Source: Montifringilla adamsi (taxonomy: Eukaryota > Chordata > Aves > Passeriformes > Passeridae). From it: a DNA stretch of 64,000 nucleotides. The notes under the pieces are model-generated. The model was not told where the DNA came from, did no database searches, and saw nothing but the letters and a program-made list of their open reading frames with translations. Positions within the stretch are counted from its first letter, which is position 1, and each line of letters starts with the position of its first letter. The DNA lies in NCBI GenBank assembly GCA_017590115.1, contig JAGGNK010012003.1, positions 3,983,041-4,047,040 of the forward strand. The letters are read 5' to 3'. Position numbers and translations under genes: made by a program. Positions 27,001-39,307 of the stretch are shown here, in pieces.

Positions 27001-28539
27001 ATGCCATCTCAACTCTTCAGCACCACTTTTATTTCAAAAGTCAGTAATTAGCTGAAAAAGAAAAGTCACAGTGTTGTTAGAATCATGGCAAACAAATTTT
27101 GAAAGGCCAATCCCTAGGATTTTTCAAGTGCACTTTTCATGTGGATACTAAGAGGAGACCAAAGGAAAAGCAGCTTTGTTCTGGTTGATAAAACCTTGAG
27201 GAGCTTTAGAATTATGAAGTGTCCTTTTGAAGCTAGAATGAAGTCATTGATAAGATCATCTAAACCCAAAAATAATTTAGATAAATCCCTTCTAGCTTCC
27301 CAAAATGCCTAGATCATTATGATATACAAAGCATTCAAGAAACATTGGAAAATTGAAAGAGATGGATAAGAGGTTAGTAACAGTAAGAGTTCACGACTTC
27401 TATTATAAATTAAATTATAAGATTACTAAGGTTATTGTAACATGTCTATTACTGGGGAGTCAAACTAAACCTAAACCAGACTGAAAATTTTTGGAGGTTT
27501 TTCTTTTAAGCTAGTAGATAGCTATTGTGCGGACATTTCTTACATTTGACCAGGAATAATTTCATCACAACTCAGAATGGAATAGAAATTAAAAAAGGCT
27601 CACTTACACAAGCAGTCTAGCATACAGCAAACCTGATAGACAGTGTTATTGCATGAAGCATGAGAAATGAGTCAGAAGTCATGAATGGCAAAATTCATTG
27701 ACCATAGATGAGAACTTTGCCTGAGTGAAGCACTTGTGTGGGTATTATAAAGTAATACAAGGGATAAAATAACTCAGATTGAAGCATAATTCAGCAGATG
27801 GAAAATGTGATGACTCAACTGATCAGCAAGACAATGCCTACGTCCGGTGGAATTATACATACTCTGAGCATGATTGTGTCCTGGGAAAAAAGATTTGTGT
27901 CATCTTTGATGTCAGGCACTGATCTGCACAGGCACAGGGAGTTTGTGGACACACCCTTGATCCATCAGAATCATCAAGAATGCAGCAGGGGCGCACACAG
28001 GTGTGATAAAGAAAAGGCAGAAATAGCAACAAGGATATTGCACCCAGACCTGCCAGAGTAGAAACACATCCAGAAGTAGTCAGGAAAAAATATAAGAGTT
28101 ACCCTTTCCTTCTTCCTTCTTCCTCTTCCCAGTAAGAAGGAAAGATCTGATATACACAGATTATTGTTGGCACAAATTTTTCTGCCTTGTTCTGAAAGAC
28201 CTCAAGATAGAAAGTCTCCATGGTCATCTGAAAACAAATTTCAATGTTTGTGCTCTGTACTGGTAGTTTTTCTTAGCATCCAACCTCATTCTGCTTTACT
28301 GTAATTTAAGCTCTTAATGGCTTACTTTTTTATTATGGATGTAGAAAACTATTTCTTCTCTCATTGAAGAGACTTTTAATTCCTCAACATACTTTAATAA
28401 ATGTTTTAATAACATTCTTTGTCTTCTAGAAGCAAAACAACAGCAGTTTCTTCAGGTCATGTGAAGGAGATGGATATAGTTATATATATATAGTTATATA
28501 GATGGAATAGTTCTGCTTCTTTTTGGTATTCTCTTCTGC
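24087..28539. other. Noncoding stretch
   Basis: Holds an old MIR/L3-like relic and a 207-codon open frame (24911-25534, + strand) without recognised domains or splice context. AT-rich from about 26 kb. Confidence 0.55.
25845..25985 (+). mobile_element. MIR/L3-like ancient repeat relic
   Basis: The stretch GAGGTCAAATGACTTTGCTC, then GGCAGAGCCAG, then CTCAGATCTCCAGACTCCC follows the order of the widespread amniote repeat that reads AAGTGACTTGCCCAAGGTCA, GGCAGAGC, GAACCCAGGTCTCC. Divergence is high, as expected of an old insertion. Confidence 0.55.
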
Positions 28540-29010
28540 ATTTTCCAATTGGTCTACATCTATTTTATGATATCCATGATTTATATTTCTGTGGAATACC
28601 ACTGCCCTGCTGAGGATTTGCCTTTTTGACATCTGTACACCATTGTTAATCCCTGTTCAGTTTGGGATTCTCTACCTTTTCCACAGGACTGCTAGCCTGA
28701 CCATCCCTCATCCTGTACTTGCTAGTTAAAACTATTCCTGCCAAAGCAAAGTGCCCTGCAGTTGTCCTTAATGAGTTTCATCTAATTTTATTCAGATTAT
28801 ATCACCAATTTGTCAAGATCACTTGAAATTTTAATCCTGCCTTCCAGAACTCTTGCATTCAGTTCCAGCTTTGCCTCATCTACAGATTTAATAAATATGC
28901 TGTCTCTTCCATCACTGAGATCACTAAAGAAAACACTGGGAGGTCTGTCTCCATGTCTGTATCCCCAAACCATGATCCTGCTCATTAACTGTTCATTAAA
29001 CATCATTCAG
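28540..29010 (-). mobile_element. CR1-type LINE fragment with decayed reverse transcriptase C-terminal region
   Basis: On the minus strand a broken reading frame resembles the CR1 reverse transcriptase stretch after the catalytic region. A segment reading FSDLSDGRDSIFIKSVDEAK and then LEGRIKISSDLDKL (about 28800-28930) aligns by eye with the family pattern of a Leu-Asp-rich start, KFADDTKL and a DLDRLEKW-type end. The catalytic Asp pair is degraded to DEA. Downstream (lower coordinates) the frame continues with stops and shifts into the region that normally follows. It is old and inactive. Confidence 0.7.
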
Positions 29011-30389
29011 TCACTGGGGGCTGCCTGCTTGCTTGATGCTGTACAGGACATAAACACTGATACTATAAATTCTCCAGACCACAGAGAATCTTGAACTTTT
29101 ACAACAAAACAAAGTACTTTGTAAGATGCAGTGGGAGCAGCTACCAGAGACAAGGCTGCAATTTTTTTATTGGAGTCATTGACTATAGGATATCCAGATA
29201 CAGTGGGCTTAGCTAATTTGAAAACCTGAGTATTGGCATGGCCTCTCTGAATCTCAGAGAAGGAAAGACTTTTATGACCAAAGAATGTCTCAGCTTTGTA
29301 CTCTGGCTCTTAAATCCTCCTATTCCTCCTAATATTCCCATGGACAAAGGTTGCTTGACTTGAGTGGGAGTCTGAGTCCCCCTTCTGTATTGTGCAAGTC
29401 ACAGAAGAGAGAGTGGGCTCGCTCCCTTCCTCACAAAATACACAAGTAAATGCACACAAAACACATACCTAGGTAGTTATGGAAATAGGCACCCTCATCC
29501 CAGTTCCTGCACACCCTCACTGCCACCTGCCCTTTGGAACCAAGGAGAACAACCAGTGGGGATGCAAGTGGGGAGACTGGTGTTCCCCTTCATCCGTCCA
29601 GCAAATCTGAATGTTCTAGCCCTATTTTTACAGCTTTTATTGATTTTTTTTTTAAATCTCCTAGGAACTTTCTCTGTGGGCCATTACAACAAGGACTAAC
29701 CACAATAGTCTGCTTTTCTTAACTGGCTTTCACAGGGCCCCTAGAAATTGGCTTTGGTCCTTCAAAAATTTGTGGGCTGCAAGCTGAAACCTGTTGCACT
29801 CAGTCCCATTGTATATGGACCACCACGTCCACAGTAAGATCCTGCCCAGCTAAGAGCTGAAATTGCCTCCAGTATTTTCACCTTAGGTGTCTGCAGTTCA
29901 GGTGGATTAACAGCAGCCATGTGCTTTCTCCCTCTTCTCTCTCCTGCCTTGTTCCACAAGCTGCTTACCTGTCAGCCTGTCTTCACACTGCAAACTCTTT
30001 GTCAGTCAGTGCCACCCTGCAGCATCCTTGCCCGTGCTGGACCTACCACCCAGGCTGCAGGACCTCCCTTTTGCTCCTTGCTGCAGGTGTTTCCCAGAGC
30101 CTGCTCCAGTGTGGCTTCCACTGCCTGCATTACTGGCCAACAGTCACAATGCCACTGTCACTCTCCTATTTTCCTTATGGTTCTAACTTCACCTTACCCT
30201 GCACATCCAGATTCACAGGACCCCTCTGATAAATGACATCACGTATTTATTGGAGCATTCACATGAATCTCTCCCTTCTCTGTCTTCATTCTTTTCCCAA
30301 GGTTCTATTTTCCAACTCTTCTTGTTTTCATAGACTCTGTCTGTTTCAATGTGATTTATCTCCTTCATTATTTTAAAATCATTTAAAAT

Positions 30390-30690
30390 CACTGCAAGCT
30401 CTCTTTTAAAACAAGATAATACCAAAGCTCTTCAGTCTTGCTTTATAACTCAAAGCTGAAAGGCACAGTATTTGTGTCATTTTCCTTGCTTTATCCCTTA
30501 ATCACATCCTCCTTAGGAAGAAGGAGCAGTACTGAAAAGAGCACTCTCAACAAGAACTCACCAGTGGTTTAGGTAATAACAATAACACCTTTTTGATATA
30601 TATTCTGTTCTTACTGTAATGCAGCCCAACATCCTGTTCAGTTGTTGGGGTCCTTATTTTTCCCCTACAGCTGTGTGTTATTCTGGGAGC
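30390..30690 (-). mobile_element. Ancient CR1/L3-like LINE relic
   Basis: The + strand contains CTCTTCAGTCTTGCTTTATA followed at about 30620 by AATGCAGCCCAACATCCTGT. Both match the antisense of the downstream part of old CR1/L3-clade elements found throughout amniotes. The order and spacing of the blocks fit, but divergence is high. The call rests on recalled family pattern. Confidence 0.5.
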
Positions 30691-33600
30691 ACTGGGGATT
30701 ATTTAAAGAGAATATTTGCCAGATTTATCAATTTACCTTTATGAACATTTGGGTCTCCTCATTCCAAGGGGAGCAATCATCCAAGCAAACACCAGCACTG
30801 TTCAGTGGCACTGCCTTGCTCTTTAGCTGGCTCTCTACCCAATCTCCTCTCTGAACCTGACAGATTCCTCCATGGAAGCAATAAAAAGGCAGCTAAGGTG
30901 CTAAATACAAAAGATTGCAGGCATTAAAGGATAAAGTCACTGCAAAGCAACAGGTTCCAAGTATTTCTTGGCTAAGCACGTGTACACTAATGCTAGCTTA
31001 GGTGTTCACAGTATACTCCATTGTCAGCAATGGATTCCACACCTAATGGGCTTGGTTTCCAAAATCCATCCCTCTTCCAGGGCCTCGCTTCCATTTTTAA
31101 ATGACCCAAGCTGGAGCTACTAAATTGTACTTTACTTATGTCCAGCTCCACACACAGAATACAAATCTCTTTTACCACAAGAAATGCTCTTCATCTCTCT
31201 GTTTTCTCTTCTGCCTAAGGGAGATCAATCTCTCTACAAATGCAAAACCAATCCCCCAAAAATCCTCTGGGATTACACTGGCTCACAGCCCCTCATGCCA
31301 CAGGGTCTCAGGCAGGAAGGATACATGGGCTGTCAGTCTACACCCAGAAAGAATCCAGTTGAACTCCCTGACCTACCAGAGCCATCAGGAAATCTCTCAG
31401 TGCCTCCCTCTGTAGCACAGGGTTCAGTGCTCTGTTATGTATCATGGCTATTGTAAGGATAATAGGAATGGAATAAAAATGACATGGTATAAATAGTAAC
31501 AACAATGAAAGAAGAGAAATAAAAATAAAAGAAGCAAGATGAGATGTAATCTAAAGAGAGATATAAATTGTTTTTTGGCAGAAAGGAAATTATAAAGTCT
31601 GCAAGATACTATGAAATATTTAAACTGATTGTTGCCCAAAAGAAGAAATAAAAGCTTTTGACCAGACTAAGGAGATTTTTGGTATGTAGATGGAATGGTA
31701 GGACAAGACTATCAGCCTTGCTGTGTGCCTGGAAAGAAGTGTCTCCCAACATTTTTTGGCTCAATTCAGAGTATTTAACTCTCAGATTGTTGTGAGAAAC
31801 CCAGTGCAGTGCCCCAATATAGGGTGATGCCCTGTTCTGCATTGAAAACAGGTGTTCAGCAGACTGAATTCTAGTGGAGCACAGGAGATTTGTCCCAGAT
31901 TTTCGGGACATGATCTCTAGGTAATACTTGTCCTTGTTTTCAGATGTTTCAGTAAAATCAGATAATAATTGTTCATGTACTGAGCCTTCCCTGGATGGAC
32001 TGACAATAGATGTACAGAGCTGAGCTGTAGGCAGGGCAGAGGGGGATCCTGGCCAGTGTACCTGGGAGGTGACTGGAGCTGCAGTTCTGGAGCATTTCTT
32101 TCAAATTCCAGTTTGTTGGGACTGGGACACTCCAGCTGTGTCTGCAACCCACAGAGGTGCAGTCCCTGGGTGGGGATCAGGAGAACAACAGCCCTGATAA
32201 CCCAACCACTCATTTCCTGAGTTTTAAAGCTGTGTTAGGTGAAGAACTACATTAAGAAAAACTCTCCACTGTGTTTATTCATTTTAAATGGCTTTGAGAT
32301 ACAATTTCTTCAAAAGGTCCTATACAATCAATCTCCATTGTTCTGTATATATTTGCAGATGATAACAGCTTCATTAAAATATGGCTTGCTATTAACTGCA
32401 GTAAATATATAGCCTTAAACCTTAAAATGTAATGTAATTAAATAAGAAATATGAACCTAAGGAGGTTAAGTGCAATCAACCACTGACATACACATTTGAT
32501 TTGAATTAAAAAACACACACAGAGGGAAATAAAGGGCCTCCGTACATACTTGGATAACAGGAAATCCCCTGGACATAAAAATGGTGAATTTAAGAATGGA
32601 GAATATAGAGGTCTAGTTCAAATTTAAGAGTTTATGACTGAGGACTCCATTAAATCTTTGAACACTTACAGTAAAGAGTTTGGAATGCTTCCAGTCCAAT
32701 TCTTTATGTTCTCACAAGTGACAGATTATACTTCTGAACTTCTATGGCAAAAGAAAGAAAGAGTGATTGTATTAATCCATCTAAATCTGCAGCTTGCTAA
32801 TTAAGATGAAAACTATAACAATCTGTGCTTAGGTGAAGCACAGTATTTTTATAACCCAGCTCAAGACAGCATCACTAGCCAAGCCAAAAGTAGAAGATTT
32901 AAGCTCTCAAATTATTGAAGAACAATAAAATAATGAACCACTTAATACTAAATGATCAACAATCTCTATTAAATATGAACTCCTTCAGAGTGCCCAGTCT
33001 ACTTTGCTTTTTATATTTCCAAGACATTCCTCGTGGTGTTTAAAATACCGAGAACAGCACAGTGCTTCAAGCCCCACCTGCAGCAGTGGAAGGAGGTTCA
33101 GTCTCAGCAGGTCTGCAGTGGCAGCTCCCTTTCAGAGGGCCAGTCTCACACACGGGTTTTTGCGGCACAGAGATATTACGGAGGGAATTTCAAATGAGGA
33201 GTTTGCAAGTGAGCCAAGCATTGGAAACTAATGCACTACTTTTACTAAGTTTTAAAGGGAATTGAGGCAAAATTATTAAGAATAAATATTTTAAAGCTTA
33301 GGGTGTAGAGTTAAAAATTCATCACTGCATCCAGGTACCTAAGCAAAGGAGCAAAGATTTTATTCCAGACTTCTCAAAACATACTAATTACTGGTATAAA
33401 TCTGTTGTCACAAGTGGCATATTGCCAAGATGTAATTGAGCCTTAAATGAAAATGAATGTGAGACGTGTGAAAAGACAGCTGATTTGACCCAGGATGTTA
33501 ACAGAAACATAATGCCTGGAAGGATCATGGGGTTAAGGAACTCCTGTGTTTGGCCATAAACTGCAAAGTTACACATAAGTCAAACCAGAGAATGAGAGAA

Positions 33601-36600
33601 AACAAAATCTTCCTGTCAGTAGGCTCTCCTCTCCTACAGGGTACATGGCAGTCCCTCTAAAGACACTACACACTGCTTTGCTTTCTTTCTATGAAGTCAT
33701 TGAGGGTCTGGATCGAGTGAATAACCAGAACAGAGAACGTTAATAAATGCTGTCTCTTCCCAGACCAACACGGGTGGCAAACACCACAGCTGCTGCTGAG
33801 AAATAAAGCTGACTTTGAAATTCTGTATTCAAAACAAAAAGCATACATGTCTAATAGAAGAGGATCCAAGATCCCTTATGAATTACAAATAACAATTAGC
33901 CTATGATTGTCTTCTTTCATTACTTTCAGGTCTGCCACCTCTAACAGCATTTTTAGCAAACATTAAGGAAGACTTTTCGCCCAGCCCAACAAGGCTGCCA
34001 CACTCCTTCTAAGAGTAAATGTTGCCCAACACATGCCAGCACAATATTCCTAATTTTTCATCATCAGGGTGTGTTTCTCTTTGCCTTCCCTCACAAACAG
34101 GTATTGGGAACACCAGGTTTAGGAGGTCTGACTAATGGTATGTATATATGCATGCTTTAATTCCATGTACATCTCCACAGCAGCCAAAAGGTCCCATCCT
34201 TGTCTCACTTGGCCATGTCCCCACTGGTCCCCATTACCTCCCTTCTGTTTGCACCAGGCTTTTGTGTAGTTTTTCAGTAAATGGGTTCATGGAGCTGATT
34301 ATTTTATTTTCTTTTTTTATCCCAGAGGCATCAGGCTAGTTTTCAACTTAGTCTGTTCCATCTAAACAGGTAATTGAGAGGAAGCTGGATGAAGAACTGG
34401 GGATGTAAAGGAAGGCAAATACTATTCTTTGACTGGTGATACAAGTTAATCTCATGTGTAACAGAGCATATATCCACAGTGTAAATTAGAGTTCAGGCTC
34501 TGGCAGCAGGCAGTGAAGACTCCCCTAAACAGATGCTTCCAATGGTAATTCAGAATACCTAAACCAGAAATTTAAAACTAAACAGCATGAATATGACAAA
34601 CCCAGTGTCTCAGTACTGTAATTCCCACAAAGAGTTGAGGTTCTATTTACAAATGCATATGATCTGGGCTTAAGCAGAAATACTTTTGCTTAATGTTTCT
34701 TTTTCCATGGAAAAATTGAAACCTTCCCCTGTGAGGGGCAGTGAAGACCCTCTGAAGGGCTCTCCTGCTAACACAATAAACATCTGTGGGTTCTTTCCTC
34801 CCTAATGCTGTTTTTCTAGGGGTCCCTCTCTGATGAATTAGCAGTCCCAGTAGATTGTGGCAAACAATCCCACACACCACATTTTAGGAAATGGTACTTC
34901 TTGGAACTGATTGGTTTGGTCTGCCTTAATGCAGGCAAGTTAACACCACATTATCAAATGGACTGAGGTCACCAACCTCCACCAGATGATCTGCTTGATC
35001 CTTTTCAGGCCAAAAGAAAAAAAAAAAAAGGAAAAGAAAATGAAAAAGCTTGGATTCCTTACAGAAATCTGAGTCCTCCAAGCTGGAAGCAGTAGGCTTG
35101 GTCACTCACAGCCCACCCACCTACAGATCAAGATGGACTGGAACAACCTCCTCCATAAGCCAGAAAAGTGAAGGGGGTTGGGAGGTGGGAGGAAGAGTTT
35201 CATATTTCATCTACCACTTTTAATAGAAAACAGAATGTGGTGGGAGCTTGAAAGGAAAATAGCAAATCCCTGGAGATCCTAAGTGTTGGCCTTGCAAGTC
35301 AAAGCTGTCAATCACACCATGTGCCCTCCAACTCTACTTCTTGAAAGGAAGGAAAGGAAGGAGGAACAGACTGGCACATTCAGCCACTAGGTGTTACTGT
35401 TGCTCCACGGACTTTAGAATAAGGAAAACATCTATCAGAGGCGTCATCTTCCGCTGCACCTGAAGATTTAAACCACAGAAACAAACACTTCTGGATTCAT
35501 GTACTGTAACTCAAAAATCAGAACACTTTGGTGTCTTTTCTTGGGGTGACCATAGAGGCAGACTGATGTTCCTTGGGTTTGTTTTTACATCTCTGCTTTG
35601 TTTCTCCATCTACAAAGTAGAAATAAAGATGCTCATCTCCCCTGGGAAGGACTGTGAGGCCACAGATCAATAAGAGTTGAAGTCCTTGACAATCTCTTGG
35701 CATGAACAAAGCAATAAGGTTTTGCATGAGCTGTTCCTGTTGATTCCAGAATGGGTTTCCTGAGAGAGACTGAACTGAGTGTTACCCCACAGACTCATGA
35801 CAAAGAGCAGGGCTGCACTGCACCCCTGTCAATGCACCTTAATGTCCTGCTTCCCTTTGGTCTCCTGCCATAGCTCTCCCCAAAGATTTTTCCAGAGAGC
35901 AGCCACACTTCATCCAAACCATCATTTACTTAATCAGCTACGCTTTGAGCCCCAGAGACACCTCCCTGCCCTGAGCTTCTTAACCAACAAGCTTTGAGAC
36001 TACAATATTGATTTTCTCCTGAATTTTTAATAATGGGCTACAATGCTTAAAAATAGGTGTTCCTTCCTCTCAATTTCTGTATTCCATGCCTTGCCTCCAG
36101 GTGAACCAGTATAAATAAATGGCTGATGTAATGCAGGTCTCTGTCTGCACCCACTGAAGAGCTGTTTCTACACACACACAATAAATGTCACGCAACACAC
36201 AGCAACCAGGCAGAGCCTGCCCTTCATGGTGAGCTGTGCCATGTGGTTGTACTTCTAACCCAGGCAGCATTTTCACACACAACTGGAGTGCTCCAGGGCG
36301 TGTTTCCCAAAGTTTGGAAACATTGCTACAGTACATTAAACAAAGCACCAATACTGAGCCACAAAAGCTTATGAAAATTTTTTTTTGAGTTGTTTTCATA
36401 GGAAAATTTTTATGTGCCACATAAAACGAAATACAATGCAAATTTAAAATACTGAAAAACTGAATGTCTTGCAAGTGCTCAAGTATTATCTGAAAGCTGA
36501 CTGGCATTACATTTTACTGCTGCTTCCAGTAAAACCAGTGGGTCTCTACCTTGAAGGCAAATATCCTCTGATCTGCAACTGAGGCAAAAAACATCACTTG

Positions 36601-37785
36601 CCCTCATACAGCAACCACTGCATCTCTCACTGGCATTTCTAGATCAAAGAACAGTTTTATTAAAATATTATTGATACCTTCCTCTGGCTTTTGAGGGAAG
36701 AAGGAGGATTTTCACAAGGAAAATCACCTGAAGATGATAATTTTTGCTTGCTACCAAAACATCATGGTGGAAAACTCACCATCTAATAAATGCAAGACAT
36801 AAAGACCATTACCAGCACTGTCTGGAAGTAGTTCACTTACTGCTGGGGCTTCCTCTCTGCTGCAGTCTGACAAAGAGTTTTAAATCAGTGAAGGAAAATG
36901 ATTCACACACATGTGCTCTCAGCAAACAATACATCAGGCACTAACATAGCTTTACCCATATGCCTAAGGCAGATGCTGATAACATCAAATGTACTTGACT
37001 TAGATGCCTTTGAAAAGTTATCCTAAATGGTTTGAAAGCTTAATTCCCACTTTCTAAAGTGACTTCAAACCCTAAATCACATGGATAAATCCAAAAATTG
37101 CACCCTTAGTCAGCTGTGCTCTCCTTACTCTTCAGTGGCTAATATAAACACACAAAGACCCTATCTGACACTCCATCTAAAAATTAATCCTAATTGCTTT
37201 CTGGGCAGCTGCACAAACAGCCAGTTTTACCCAGTTTCAGTTACCTCTTATGCTTTATTTCCCCTTCTTCTGTGCTGGTGTCCACAATAGGACCCTTCAT
37301 AACACATTTCTCCTCATGTGCTAGTGTCAGCTAATACCATATGCCAGCTGAGGCTGTCCTGGTTCTTCTCTCTGGGCCACCCTTTCTGTCTTTCATTTGG
37401 AAGTCGTGGGTCTGAAATGTGGAAAACAACAAAGCTGAGGAAAGAATTAACTATGAGTTGTCCCAGCTCATTGTGAATTTGGTCCCAAATCACACAGAAC
37501 ACAAACAGAAAGCACACATCTATTCTGCTACAGCAGAATCAAATTAATGGGTAATTGCAGCTACTGCTTTTTCATTGTCTTAGTCTCATGAACCTGAAAA
37601 GAAAGGGCTTTGTGATATTTAAAATACTGTGTGAACATCGGGATGCCACTGCCACACTGAAGCACTGTAAACTATCCCTACACAAGGAGTGAAACAACAA
37701 ATGAGTCACCACTGTGATAGAGAAGACTGTACCCCCTCAGTGAGAGCACAGCATTTCTGGTTCACATTTATTAGCAGCACTGGTA

Positions 37786-37876
37786 ATAAACATTTACATT
37801 GTGGTAGCGCCTAGAGGCCCTATTTGAAAGCTTGTCTAGAAGTGCTATTGTACCTGGGCACTAAACAGCTCTGAAG
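37786..37876 (+). mobile_element. Ancient amniote interspersed repeat fragment (GTAGCGCCTAGAGGCCC family)
   Basis: GTGGTAGCGCCTAGAGGCCC at 37801-37820, followed by a diverged CTATTGTACCTGGGCACTAA, matches a repeat common in turtle, crocodile and bird genomes that continues as a GTGCTAGGCGCTGTAC-type block. Family assignment (CR1/L3-derived or CORE-SINE-like) is from memory. Confidence 0.6.
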
Positions 37877-38645
37877 CAGCACATCTGTCTGCCAGATGTT
37901 TTATTTTCTTAGAAGCTGCCATTTCAAAAAGCCTCTTGCCTCCCCTAACAAGCCTTAATAAGAATCTTCAAGAGCTTGGCTTCATCATCCTTCCAAGGAG
38001 AATCTGCAGTTAAAATTGCAAAGAAACGAGGAAGGAGAGCACTGCTGGAGCTAGTGAGGGACACCAGAGCAGTGCAGAATGGCCTGAAGACCACATTGAC
38101 AGAGGGCTCTGGGAGAGGGCACTGACCTCTGCCTGTTTCACCCCTCCAGGGCTGCCTGCCAGGGCACTGAGGCCAGTGCAGGAGCAGCATTGCATGGATG
38201 TGGCCAGCAATGGGGTGCAGCAGTGGGCTTGGTGGTGTCTATTCCATCTTTCATTGACTTTTAGACCCTGAAAGGTTGCACAGGAGCCATAGGCTTTATC
38301 TTCTCATGGTTCAAAGACTGGTATCTATGGGCAGAAAAACAGTCTGAGAGGGACTTTCCACTTTCTCCCACTTCTGCCCTCAAAAGTCATCAGCTGTTCC
38401 TCCTCTGCTCAGTGCTCAGGGGTCACACAGCTCAGTGGCTGGAAATCCTGTCCCTGGCTGAAAGCAGCAGCTGGGAATGCCAGGAGGATTTCCCCCTTAG
38501 CAAAGCTGCCCTGGGCCACAGCAGCACGTGCATTGTGAAGGATCCCTTTGCTCTTTTGCTGTGACACCACATTTGTTCCAGCAGACCGATGGGCAGGCCG
38601 GGCAGAGCAGGGACAGAGTCGGGGAACAGCGAGGGGACCTCACAC

Positions 38646-38900
38646 ACACAATTCACACAAGAGAATGACTGGGTTGGAAGAGACCTTCAAGATCATCGAG
38701 TCCAACCCACGCCCTAACACCACCTCAACGAAACCCTGGCACTGAGTGCCACATCCAATCCAGGGATGGTGACTCCGCCACCTCCCAGGCACACCATTCC
38801 AGCACTTTATCACTCTTTCACTAAAGAACATTTTCCTACCATCCAACCTAAATTTCCTTTGGTGCAGCTTAAGACTGCGTCCTCTCGTTCTGTCAAGCAA
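38646..38900 (-). mobile_element. CR1 LINE, truncated 3' tail
   Basis: The + strand reads as the reverse complement of a CR1 3' end. It starts with the GGTTGGAAGAGACCTTCAAG and ATCATCGAGTCCAACCC block, passes the GGTGACTCCGCCACCTCCC segment, and ends in GACTGCGTCCTCTCGTTCTG. The element is 5'-truncated, as most avian CR1 copies are, with no open reading frame. It closely resembles the copy at 1746-2205. Confidence 0.93.
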
Positions 38901-39168
38901 GAACACTGCGGGGACAGAGCAGGGACACAGTGAGGCAACAGCAGGGACGCTGCGGGCACAGTCTGGGGACACGAAGGGGACACAGCAGGGAGGCTGCGGG
39001 GACGGAGTGAGGACACAGCGGACGGACACGAGGACGGAACGGGGACACTGAGAGAACGGAGAGGCGACATGAAGGGGACAGAGCAGTAAAGAGAGCGCGG
39101 AAAGAGCGGTAACGGAGCGGGGACACGAAGAAGACACGGCAGAGACACGGACCGAGCGCGGACACCCC
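38901..39168. repeat. Degenerate GGGACA-type minisatellite upstream of IFT22
   Basis: Imperfect tandem iterations of GGGACA with variable spacers such as CAGC, CGGA and GAAG fill this stretch directly between the CR1 tail and the IFT22 promoter. Open frames through it encode repetitive Ser/Cys/Pro/Val-rich peptides on the minus strand, which are repeat artefacts. Confidence 0.8.
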
Positions 39169-39197
39169 ACACGCCCGGGCGCCGCCTCACGACGCGT

Positions 39198-39209
39198 CCC
39201 GCCCCGCCC
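39198..39209 (-). promoter_or_regulatory. GC box (SP/KLF-type)
   Basis: CCCGCCCCGCCC, an SP1-type GC box read on the minus strand, just upstream of the E-box in the IFT22 promoter. Such motifs are common in CpG islands, so specificity is low. Confidence 0.45.
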
Positions 39210-39213
39210 GCCC

Positions 39214-39223
39214 GTCACGTGAC
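39214..39223. promoter_or_regulatory. Palindromic E-box GTCACGTGAC
   Basis: A perfect 10-bp palindrome containing CACGTG with flanking GT/AC. This is the preferred site of bHLH-zip factors such as USF and TFE/MITF. It sits about 85-95 bp upstream of the IFT22 ATG. Function is inferred from the motif and position only. Confidence 0.55.
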
Positions 39224-39233
39224 GGCGGCAGAG

Positions 39234-39238
39234 CCAAT
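39234..39238 (+). promoter_or_regulatory. CCAAT box
   Basis: GAGCCAATGG matches the NF-Y CCAAT consensus and lies about 70 bp upstream of the IFT22 ATG, between the E-box and the X-box-like motif. This spacing is typical of TATA-less promoters. Confidence 0.5.
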
Positions 39239-39264
39239 GGCCGCGCGCTCCCGGCGCTCGGCGC

Positions 39265-39277
39265 GTTGCCGGGCAGC
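39265..39277 (+). promoter_or_regulatory. RFX X-box-like motif upstream of IFT22
   Basis: GTTGCC-g-GGCAGC: one perfect half site and a second half matching the GGYAAC consensus at five of six bases, with a one-base spacer. It lies about 31-43 bp upstream of the IFT22 start codon. RFX factors (DAF-19 in worms) bind X-boxes in promoters of ciliary genes, so position and gene class both fit. Binding is inferred. Confidence 0.6.
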
Positions 39278-39307
39278 GGCCGCGGGGGGGCGCCGTGCTC
39301 GCCCGCC

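Larger units (their letters stand above)
29011..38645. other. Noncoding stretch upstream of IFT22
   Basis: Contains an old LINE relic (30.4-30.7 kb), an A-rich purine tract near 35020 and the conserved-type repeat fragment at 37.8 kb. No gene is recognised on either strand. Confidence 0.55.

Noticed and set aside
28477..28500. TATATA palindromic tract as a possible promoter
   Set aside because: A simple AT repeat in noncoding sequence with no downstream gene.
38640..39218. 192-codon minus-strand frame
   Set aside because: It reads through a CR1 tail and a GGGACA minisatellite; repetitive Cys-Pro-Arg-Ser-Val content is an artefact.
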